Shown here piece by piece: positions 1-6,106 of a DNA stretch of 10,720 bases. The stretch lies in the NCBI GenBank assembly GCA_015654715.1, contig JAATGK010000183.1, positions 1 to 10,720 on the forward strand. Reading direction: 5' to 3'. The position numbers and the translations under genes are program-made. The notes beneath the pieces were generated by a model. The model searched no databases. It worked only from the letters and a program-made list of their open reading frames with translations, and was not told the origin of the DNA. Origin of the DNA: Alphaproteobacteria bacterium (lineage in GTDB: Bacteria; Pseudomonadota; Alphaproteobacteria; Micropepsales; Micropepsaceae). How positions within the stretch are numbered: position 1 is the first letter of the stretch; each line of letters begins with the position of its first letter.

Positions 1-2849
1 AAGGCCTGCTTGATGCCGAATTCCATGCCCTTGAGCGGCTTACCGGCGCCCTGGGTCGGCGAGGTCACGGAGACGCAATGATTGCGAATGACGCCGTCCT
101 GGTCCGGTAGATCGCAACGAGTGACAGAACCGTTGGTGATGAAGCTCTGCACATCGATGTAGAACAGCGAGAAGCTGATGAGGTTCTGTTTGCCGTAATA
201 ATACTCGAACGACAGGTCATAGTTCGACGAACGCCACGGATCCAAAGCCGGCGAACCGGACGAACTGCCGCTCAGCACCGGGAACAGGCCGGTGACCGTA
301 TCGATGCCGTAGTTCAGCGTCAGACCGCCGCCCCACTGGCTGAGGTTGAGGTTCTGCGTGTTCTTGGCATAGCCAGCACGGACCTTGAACTCATCCGTCA
401 CGTCGACCGACGCATTGATCGCGGGAAGAACGTCCGTGTAGGAACGATTGACCACGGACGTGCCGTTGTCGGCCGCAAGCTGACCATAAGGCAACGGGTT
501 TCCGACCGCATGTTGAGTCACAGTGAGGTTGGTCTTGATAATGCGGACACCGGCATTCAGCGAGAACGGCACGTAGAGATCGCCATCCAGACTACCCTGC
601 ACATAGCCAGACTGCTGGTCCAGATCGACGTGCCAAGTGCCGCCCGGATCGACGTTGCGACGTTCGCCCGGGAACAACGCGTTTTGGAAGGCCCGCGTAT
701 TGTCCATCGCCTTGGGATCAAGATTGTACATCGTGATTCCGCCAATGCCGGCGAGGTTGCTGTACTGCCGCATGTTGCTGGAGACGATCGACGGCAACTG
801 CGTCGGGTTGAGGCCAGCGTAGTAATTGGCGGCGTAATAGGTGTTCACGCCAGTTATGGCGCCAGCCGTGCTCAACACGTTACCATGCGCATCGACGATC
901 GGAGCGGTGCTCGGCCCAGACCCGGCAATACACGTCGGCGCGTCATTCAAGGTTACGTCCGCCGCCTTCCACCGGACATAGCAGCCAGTGGCGCTGGGCG
1001 TGTAGGTGTAGCCGAGAACCTGATTAGTCAGGAATTGGCCGGGATGGTCCGGATCGGCCTTGTCACCCTTGATAACGGAGGCCGCCGTGTAAGCGCCATC
1101 GCCGCCGTACACCGGTGCATTGTAGTTGTAGTTCACGTTATCGGCAGCCCGGTTGCCCTGGCGGATGCCGAAATCGAACCGCACGCCGCTTTCCGGGAAG
1201 GTGTAGTGGCCATCGGCGCGCAACACGACACTCGACGTGGAACGCTCATGGTCGCCCTCGGCCGAGACTGTCTTGAGGGCATAATCGCTTTCGTTCTTGA
1301 TGGCCGCGGCATAGGTCGCGTCAGGGGTAATGGCCAGATGCGGGCCCGTCGTGTCGATGTCAACGTAATCGGCGTCCGACTGCACGCCGCCAGCGTTGAA
1401 CATGCGAAGACCGCCAACGCTCGAAACGCCCGCCGGGAATGTCGACGGGAACAGATACTGACCGGGCAGAAGCGATGACTGCTTGTTCCACTGCTGGCCG
1501 TTGGCGAGCGTGAACTGCAGATAGCTCTCTTCCAGGGTTTCGTGAGCGGCACCGTAAAGGGCGCGCACTTCGCCGTGGAAGTTGCCGCCGTTATCATACT
1601 TCATTTCGAAGTTGTAGTTGCGGGCGGTGTCTTTCTGGTGGTCGTTCTCGGAATAGGTCTCCATATCGCCGAGGTACTTACGATACTTCTGCGTCGTGTA
1701 TAATTCGTCCGGCGTGCCGTTCGGGCTGACGGTGACCCCCGTATCGCGCGATGCGAGCGGAACAAAGGTGGCGCCGAGCCAATTGGCGGAGTTTACCTGG
1801 TATCCGACCTGACGATTATGCTGGTCCATGTCGGTATAGAAGAAGTCAGCAACGACCGAGAAACCTTGGCCGAGATCGCCTTGCAGAGAGGCATTGAAAC
1901 CGACCTTCTCGCGTTCCATCATCTGCTGGAGCGCGGTGAAGTTTTCCGTGGTGTAGAAGGCGTGATTGGCCTTGCCGTCGCCATCGATGTCGACGGAGCA
2001 ATCGGCACCCGCCGGGAAAGCGAACGAACCGTCCGTATTGCGCGGGCAGCTAGTCGGATTCAAAACGTGGACAGCGCTAGGCAACGCAACGTTGTTGGGG
2101 CCCCACGACGAGAGAATGCCGTCCCACGATTTGGCCGAGTTCGAATCTTCACCCGCGAGTTGGCCGCCGTATTGGTCCATGCCATCCTGTGAGTTCGAAT
2201 TGGTCACGTCGGAGTATGTGCCGGCGACGAGCAAGCCCCACTTGCCCTTGTTGTAGCCGATCAGCGCGCTCGCTTCCGGCTCGTACTTGTTCGACTTCAC
2301 GCCGTGCGTTCCGTCGACGTTTGCCGAGAAGGTGAAGCCTTCATTGAGGTCGAACGGCCGCCGCGTTTTCAGGTTGATGGTACCGGTGATGCCGGCGTTC
2401 AGCATGTTGGCGGTCGACGATTTCACCACGTCGGCGCCGGAGAACAGTGTCGCCGGAATGTCGGTAAAATTCGGCTGCACGCTATCGATGGTGTCGGCAG
2501 TGACGAAAACTTCGCCATTCAACAACGTACCGACCTGCGGCAAACCACGAATCTCGACCGTGCTGCCTTCGCCGGCTGACCGATCGATCTGCACGCCGGT
2601 GATGCGCTGCAGCGAGTCAGAAATTGTCGCATCGGGGAGCTTGCCGATATCTTCGGCAACGATGCTGTCTTGGATGCTTGTTGCCGACCGTTTGAGGTCG
2701 ACGGCTTTGGCTTCCGACGCACGGATGCCAGTCACGACGACCGTTTCCAGCGGCCCGCCTGATTGCGCCCACACTGGCGTGACGCAGGCGGCCAGCGCCA
2801 AGGCAGCCACCGCAGTCTCGGTGCCCAAAAACATTCTTCGATTTCGCAT
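1..2849 (-). CDS. TonB-dependent outer-membrane receptor, Xanthomonas/Caulobacter type, 3' end outside window
   Basis: This is an outer-membrane beta-barrel that imports a large ligand using TonB energy. The frame is open without a stop from the ATG at 2849 to the left edge, giving about 949 codons; an estimated 150-200 C-terminal residues, including the last strands, are missing. A signal peptide is visible (basic start, hydrophobic residues 12-21, likely cleavage after VWA at 26-28). A TonB box-like ETVVVTG lies at 35-41. The plug follows, with DSIVAEDIGKLPDATISDSL, then ITGVQIDR and STVEIRGLPQ, all typical of this receptor class. The rest is Tyr/Asn/Gly-rich alternating barrel sequence. 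AGGGAAGGA sits 7 nt before the ATG and supports this start; a second in-frame Met at codon 6 is less well placed. It is divergent from the LacI-type regulator, with paired operators between them, so a carbohydrate ligand is inferred. The exact substrate is not readable. Confidence 0.93.
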   Translation of the reverse strand, partial: MRNRRMFLGTETAVAALALAACVTPVWAQSGGPLETVVVTGIRASEAKAVDLKRSATSIQDSIVAEDIGKLPDATISDSLQRITGVQIDRSAGEGSTVEIRGLPQVGTLLNGEVFVTADTIDSVQPNFTDIPATLFSGADVVKSSTANMLNAGITGTINLKTRRPFDLNEGFTFSANVDGTHGVKSNKYEPEASALIGYNKGKWGLLVAGTYSDVTNSNSQDGMDQYGGQLAGEDSNSAKSWDGILSSWGPNNVALPSAVHVLNPTSCPRNTDGSFAFPAGADCSVDIDGDGKANHAFYTTENFTALQQMMEREKVGFNASLQGDLGQGFSVVADFFYTDMDQHNRQVGYQVNSANWLGATFVPLASRDTGVTVSPNGTPDELYTTQKYRKYLGDMETYSENDHQKDTARNYNFEMKYDNGGNFHGEVRALYGAAHETLEESYLQFTLANGQQWNKQSSLLPGQYLFPSTFPAGVSSVGGLRMFNAGGVQSDADYVDIDTTGPHLAITPDATYAAAIKNESDYALKTVSAEGDHERSTSSVVLRADGHYTFPESGVRFDFGIRQGNRAADNVNYNYNAPVYGGDGAYTAASVIKGDKADPDHPGQFLTNQVLGYTYTPSATGCYVRWKAADVTLNDAPTCIAGSGPSTAPIVDAHGNVLSTAGAITGVNTYYAANYYAGLNPTQLPSIVSSNMRQYSNLAGIGGITMYNLDPKAMDNTRAFQNALFPGERRNVDPGGTWHVDLDQQSGYVQGSLDGDLYVPFSLNAGVRIIKTNLTVTQHAVGNPLPYGQLAADNGTSVVNRSYTDVLPAINASVDVTDEFKVRAGYAKNTQNLNLSQWGGGLTLNYGIDTVTGLFPVLSGSSSGSPALDPWRSSNYDLSFEYYYGKQNLISFSLFYIDVQSFITNGSVTRCDLPDQDGVIRNHCVSVTSPTQGAGKPLKGMEFGIKQA

Positions 2850-2972
2850 TTCGATTTCCTTCCCTCTAGTTACAAATTTCTTCGTTTTTCGAACCTTTGC
2901 GGCTCGCGTGTGCCTAGGTGGACCTGCGAATTGGTTGCCCCCCGGCATCGCCGCCACAATCTAGCCTCAATA

Positions 2973-2986
2973 GGAAAGCGCTTTCC
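2973..2986. promoter_or_regulatory. LacI-family operator palindrome, receptor-proximal (O1)
   Basis: GGAAAGCGCTTTCC is a perfect 14-bp palindrome with a central CG, the usual form of LacI/GalR operators. It lies 124 bp upstream of the receptor ATG and shares the AAAGCGCTTT core with the palindrome at 2995-3008. The centres are 22 bp apart, about two helical turns, so two repressor dimers could bind on the same face. The adjacent LacI-type regulator is the obvious candidate ligand. Confidence 0.75.
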
Positions 2987-2994
2987 ATCGCTAA

Positions 2995-3008
2995 GTAAAG
3001 CGCTTTAC
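2995..3008. promoter_or_regulatory. LacI-family operator palindrome, receptor-distal (O2)
   Basis: GTAAAGCGCTTTAC is a second perfect 14-bp palindrome. Its central ten bases are identical to those of the palindrome at 2973-2986, with only the outer two base pairs of each arm differing. It sits just downstream of the candidate receptor -10 element, as expected for a repressor site. Confidence 0.75.
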
Positions 3009-3018
3009 AATTTTCTCG

Positions 3019-3046
3019 ATATTGTGGTATTTCGGTCACAAGACAA
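3019..3046 (-). promoter_or_regulatory. candidate receptor promoter
   Basis: On the minus strand TTGTCT (3046-3041) is followed after 16 bp by CAATAT (3024-3019). The two palindromic operators lie immediately downstream at 3008-2973, where a bound repressor would block initiation or early elongation. The implied leader is about 160 nt. The match to a sigma-70 promoter is moderate and was assigned by eye. Confidence 0.3.
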
Positions 3047-3055
3047 CCGGGAGTC

Positions 3056-3085
3056 TGGTCATGGATTTGACCTTCGTCGTATAAA
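3056..3085 (+). promoter_or_regulatory. candidate promoter of the chimeric regulator
   Basis: TGGTCA (3056-3061) and TATAAA (3080-3085) are separated by 18 bp. The -10 matches the sigma-70 consensus at five of six bases and the -35 at four of six. Initiation near 3092 would give a leader of about 170 nt before the ATG at 3264, containing a CATCACG/CGTGATG inverted repeat at 3096-3122 and an operator-like palindrome at 3250-3263. Confidence 0.35.
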
Positions 3086-3095
3086 AGGACACCCG

Positions 3096-3122
3096 CATCA
3101 CGAGCCGATATTTTGCGTGATG
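3096..3122 (+). repeat. 7-bp inverted repeat in the regulator leader
   Basis: CATCACG (3096-3102) and CGTGATG (3116-3122) are perfect complementary arms around a 13-nt loop. They could form an RNA hairpin at the very 5' end of the predicted transcript or be a protein-binding dyad. No T-run follows, so it is not an intrinsic terminator. Confidence 0.35.
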
Positions 3123-3249
3123 GGGGACGTAGTAAGTACCAATGACGGTTGGAATTCTCCGGGAAAGGCACAACAGCTGCGATTGCCATCTGAATGACGC
3201 CGTCAGGCAAAAACTCGTGTCGTGGTCGCGTATCGCACAACGACGAAAT

Positions 3250-3263
3250 TGGTAGCGCTAACA
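3250..3263. promoter_or_regulatory. operator-like AGCGCT palindrome before the regulator start (O3)
   Basis: TGGTAGCGCTAACA has a perfect TAGCGCTA centre and imperfect outer arms, and shares the AGCGCT core of the two upstream operators. It ends one base before the ATG at 3264. Its centre is 255 bp from that of the operator at 2995-3008, so binding could give autoregulation or a DNA loop. Being non-coding only if translation starts at 3264, it weakly favours that start over the GTG at 3222. Confidence 0.45.
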
Positions 3264-4745
3264 ATGGTCGTTCAACTCCCACACAAGTCGCACGGCGTGT
3301 CCGAAATCGCATTGGATAGCATTGTCGATCCGGAAAATGCCCTCGTGCAGCTCGCGCGCACGCTCGATTGGCCGGGGCTCATAAAACGATTCGACCGGGA
3401 CCACTCCCTGCCCTTCGGCGGAGCGATTCTCTCCCGCCGGCTGCTTGTCGGCCTCATCATGTTGCGTCAGATATACGAGCTTTCTGACGGCGCACTTTTC
3501 AAGTTATGGTCTGAAAATCCCCATTTTCAGTACTTTTGCGGCGGCGAGCGCTTTCAGCGCCAGCCGCAATTTGATCAGTTCCTGCTTCGCATGCTTCCCC
3601 GCCTCATCGATGAGGAACTGCACACTTTGCTGGGTTCACGTACGGCCTCGGCACCGACGCCCCCGTCACCCGTTGCGCCCTCGGCTCTGGCGACCGCCGG
3701 CACGGAACACGTTCCGTCGCCCTCGTTGACGGGAACCAAGGCAGCGTCCCCGCCGAAAATCACCGACGTGGCAAAACGCGCCGGCGTATCGGTTAAGACG
3801 GTATCCCTGGTTCTCAATCGGCATCCCAACGTCAGCGAGCACACACGACGTAACGTACAAGAGGCGGTCAGAGCTCTCGCCTATAAGCCGAACGTCTTCG
3901 CACGGGGACTTGCGACGCTGCAATCCAATCTCGTGGCGATTCTCTATGCCGGCGAAGGCGAGTTCATATCTGCGCTGGAATCCGGCGCATTGGCGCGATG
4001 CCGTGAGGCGGGATTTCAAGTCCTTGTCGAATCGCTCGATCCTTACGCAAATAACATCGCCGAACAAACGCAGCGACTGATCTCGAGAACCTCGTTGCAT
4101 GGCGTGGTCGTTGTTCCCCCGCTGTGCGACATTCCTGAAGTCATCAACGTCTTGGCCGCTTCGAATACCAAGCTCGTGACAATCTCATCCGGCCGGCCAA
4201 ACGCGCAGATACCAAATGTCGGCGTCGACGACTTGCAGATCGGCTATGACGTCACGGCCCATCTTCTGAAGATCGGCCACCGCCGGATCGGCTTTATCGC
4301 CGGCTTACCGGATCATTATGCCGCCGCCAAACGCTGGGACGGATACTGTGCAGCATTGAAAGCTTTTGGCGTACCGGTCGACGAGAAACTCTTCCAGCAG
4401 GGCGAATTCACGCTCGAATCCGGGCGCCACGCAGCAAAGACCCTGCTTCGAATGAAGAAGCGGCCGACCGCGATTTTTGCGGCCAGCGACCAGATGGCTG
4501 CGGGCGTGCTCGGCGAGGCTCTGAGCATGGGCATAACCGTGCCGGACCAGTTGTCTGTCGCAGGCGTCGACGACTCCGTTATAGCCAAGATCGTTTGGCC
4601 GCAGATGACGACCTGCAACCAGCCCATCAAAAAAATGGCCTACGCCGCGCTTTCAATCCTGCTGTTGGGCGATGAAGATGAAAGTCCCCAGAACCTGGTG
4701 TTGGACCACAAACTCGTCGTCCGCGGCTCGACGTCGGCACCCTAA
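3264..4745 (+). CDS. Chimeric regulator: IS5-type transposase N-terminal domain fused to LacI-family repressor
   Basis: A 493-aa DNA-binding regulator, about 150 residues longer than a normal LacI-family protein. Residues 18-124 resemble the N-terminal domain of IS5-type transposases: DPENALVQLA, LSRRLLVGL, YELSDGALFKLWSENP and the signature HFQYFCGGERFQ at 86-98. No catalytic DDE domain follows. Residues 126-163 are a Pro/Ala/Ser/Thr-rich linker. Residues 166-185 (ITDVAKRAGVSVKTVSLVLN) are a classic LacI helix-turn-helix, 207-222 the hinge helix region, and 223-493 a full periplasmic-binding-protein-like sensor with RRIGFIAGLP, ASDQMAAGVL and SVAGVDD. The frame is unbroken throughout. The ATG was preferred over an in-frame GTG at 3222 because an operator-like palindrome directly precedes it; neither start has a clear Shine-Dalgarno. 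It probably represses the divergent receptor through the AAGCGCTT palindromes and binds an unknown sugar. Confidence 0.92.
   Translation: MVVQLPHKSHGVSEIALDSIVDPENALVQLARTLDWPGLIKRFDRDHSLPFGGAILSRRLLVGLIMLRQIYELSDGALFKLWSENPHFQYFCGGERFQRQPQFDQFLLRMLPRLIDEELHTLLGSRTASAPTPPSPVAPSALATAGTEHVPSPSLTGTKAASPPKITDVAKRAGVSVKTVSLVLNRHPNVSEHTRRNVQEAVRALAYKPNVFARGLATLQSNLVAILYAGEGEFISALESGALARCREAGFQVLVESLDPYANNIAEQTQRLISRTSLHGVVVVPPLCDIPEVINVLAASNTKLVTISSGRPNAQIPNVGVDDLQIGYDVTAHLLKIGHRRIGFIAGLPDHYAAAKRWDGYCAALKAFGVPVDEKLFQQGEFTLESGRHAAKTLLRMKKRPTAIFAASDQMAAGVLGEALSMGITVPDQLSVAGVDDSVIAKIVWPQMTTCNQPIKKMAYAALSILLLGDEDESPQNLVLDHKLVVRGSTSAP
3315..3638 (+). mobile_element. transposase-derived N-terminal segment retained inside the LacI-type gene
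   Basis: This part of the regulator gene encodes the IS5-type transposase N-terminal domain (DUF772-like). After the well-kept YFCGGERFQ signature, family members usually continue with a Ser/Thr-Arg-Trp-Arg-rich stretch leading to the catalytic core. Here FLLRMLPRLIDEELHTLLG stands in its place and the reading frame runs on into the linker. No terminal inverted repeats or target-site duplication were recognised, so this is a captured domain rather than a mobile insertion sequence. Confidence 0.7.
3702..3717. repeat. inverted repeat at the transposase/LacI junction
   Basis: ACGGAAC (3702-3708) and GTTCCGT (3711-3717) are perfect 7-bp arms around a 2-bp centre, inside the DNA that encodes the linker. 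A TTG codon at 3726, nine bases after it, is in frame and would start a 339-aa protein, the usual LacI length. The repeat could be a remnant of the fusion event, a regulatory dyad or chance. Confidence 0.4.
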
Positions 4746-4826
4746 ACACCCTGCGGGCGGCGAAGAGGACTCAAATCCAAGCGAGTTCATGTTCCGGGTA
4801 GATTGTGCCGCCGAACGTCGGGGAAC

Positions 4827-4842
4827 AAACGCGCGTACGTTT
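4827..4842. promoter_or_regulatory. weak operator-like dyad before the epimerase
   Basis: AAACG and CGTTT arms flank a 6-bp centre containing CG, 20 bp before the epimerase ATG. It does not share the AGCGCT core of the other sites. The 116-bp gap between regulator and epimerase shows no clear terminator, so the epimerase may simply be cotranscribed with the regulator. Confidence 0.2.
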
Positions 4843-4861
4843 TGATTTGGAGTATCGCATA

Positions 4862-6106
4862 ATGACACAGATTACTGATCGCGTGTGGCTCGACGGCATT
4901 CGTGCCGAGTTGCTCGGCAACATCCTTCCGTTTTGGATGCGCCATGCCCCAGATCAGGCGGAAGGTTTTAACAGCGTTGTCGATGAATACCTTAATGTCG
5001 ACAATGCAACGCCCCGCGCCAGCGTCGTCATTTCGCGTATTTTATGGACGTTTTCAGTTGCAGCCCGTCGCTTCGGCCCTGACTACCGGCCAATGGCCGA
5101 GCGCGCCTACAAATACCTCATGGACAAATTCTGGGATCGCAAATACGGCGGCCTTTATTGGATGGTGGACAGCGACGAAACTCCCGTATCGACACGCAAA
5201 CAGATATACGGCCAAGCGTTCGGCATTTACGGCCTGGCCGAATATCATCAACTGACCGGAGACAAAGAGAGCCTCAGCACCGCCCGCCAGATGCACGCCT
5301 TGATCGAGCAGCATAGTGCGGATCAAAGATATCGTGGCTACATCGAAGCGCTTGGACAAGACTGGACTCCGTTACGCGATATGCGGCTGTCGGAGAAGGA
5401 TATCAATTGTCCAAAAACCATGAACACGCATCTCCATGTGATGGAGGCCTATACCAATCTCCTGCGCGCCGATCCCGACGAAGCACTGAAGGTCGAGCTG
5501 TCCAAACTCGTCGACCTCACGCTTGATCGTATACTAGCCCCCGACGGGAGCCACTTGTGCCTGTTTTTTGACGAAGAGTGGACCTCGCAATCGGATACTA
5601 TTTCTTTTGGTCACGACATCGAGGCCAGTTGGCTGATCGTCGAGGCGGCCGAAGTTTTGGGGTCTCCGCAACAGTTGGAACGCGCCCGGAACGCAGCGAT
5701 AAGGCTTGCGGACTCTGTTCTCCGCAACGGCCTCGATCCGAACGGCGGTGTTAATTACGAAGCCCGGAGCAACAGGCCCATGATCGACGGCACCAAGCAC
5801 TGGTGGGTTCAGGCCGAAGCGCTCGTTGGCTTCTTTAACGCCTATCAGCTTACCGGCGACGACAAATTTCGCCATGCCGCTTTGCAAATTTGGAGATTCA
5901 TCCAGGAACGAATAGTCAATCGCGACCATGGCGAGTGGCATGCCAAACTGGCTCCCGACGGACACGTCCTCACCATGAACGAAGACCCAGAAGCGTATCT
6001 CATCGGTCCGTGGAAATGTCCTTATCACAATGCGCGGGCGTGTTTTGAGATGCTGGCGCGGCTCACGGCTAACTCCGCCGGCGTTGATGAAACGGCGTCC
6101 ACCTAA
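4862..6106 (+). CDS. AGE-family epimerase, probable cellobiose 2-epimerase
   Basis: A 414-aa cytoplasmic enzyme of the N-acylglucosamine 2-epimerase superfamily with an (alpha/alpha)6-barrel fold. Cellobiose 2-epimerase (EC 5.1.3.11) converts the reducing-end glucose of beta-1,4-disaccharides to mannose. Family motifs appear in order: SRILWTFS (58-65), KQIYGQAFGIYGLAEY (113-128), NTHLHVMEAYTNL (188-200), SFGHDIEASWL (248-258), KHWWVQAEALVGFFNAY (312-328) and GPWKCPYHN (382-390). By comparison with characterised enzymes, H251 and H389 are the likely general acid/base pair, with R59 and one of H190/H192 assisting. Length is normal. The ATG at 4862 is chosen because GGAG ends 9 nt upstream; an in-frame GTG at 4805 would add 19 residues without family similarity. 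It follows the regulator by 116 bp on the same strand. GPWKCPYHN points to cellobiose rather than N-acyl sugars, but mannobiose or free-sugar activity is possible. Confidence 0.88.
   Translation: MTQITDRVWLDGIRAELLGNILPFWMRHAPDQAEGFNSVVDEYLNVDNATPRASVVISRILWTFSVAARRFGPDYRPMAERAYKYLMDKFWDRKYGGLYWMVDSDETPVSTRKQIYGQAFGIYGLAEYHQLTGDKESLSTARQMHALIEQHSADQRYRGYIEALGQDWTPLRDMRLSEKDINCPKTMNTHLHVMEAYTNLLRADPDEALKVELSKLVDLTLDRILAPDGSHLCLFFDEEWTSQSDTISFGHDIEASWLIVEAAEVLGSPQQLERARNAAIRLADSVLRNGLDPNGGVNYEARSNRPMIDGTKHWWVQAEALVGFFNAYQLTGDDKFRHAALQIWRFIQERIVNRDHGEWHAKLAPDGHVLTMNEDPEAYLIGPWKCPYHNARACFEMLARLTANSAGVDETAST

Noticed and set aside
510..1478. 322-codon plus-strand open frame
   Set aside because: It is antisense to the receptor gene, whose minus-strand frame shows clear family motifs; the frame has no recognisable domain.
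2783..2794. lipobox-like LAAC in the receptor signal peptide
   Set aside because: TonB-dependent receptors are not lipoproteins, and a normal signal peptidase I site (VWA before Gln-Ser) follows.
3067..3085. TTGACC followed by TATAAA as a promoter
   Set aside because: The spacer is only 7 bp; TGGTCA at 3056-3061 with an 18-bp spacer was preferred.
2914..3312. 132-codon minus-strand frame across the divergent control region
   Set aside because: It overlaps the operators, both candidate promoters and the start of the regulator, and has no recognisable sequence.
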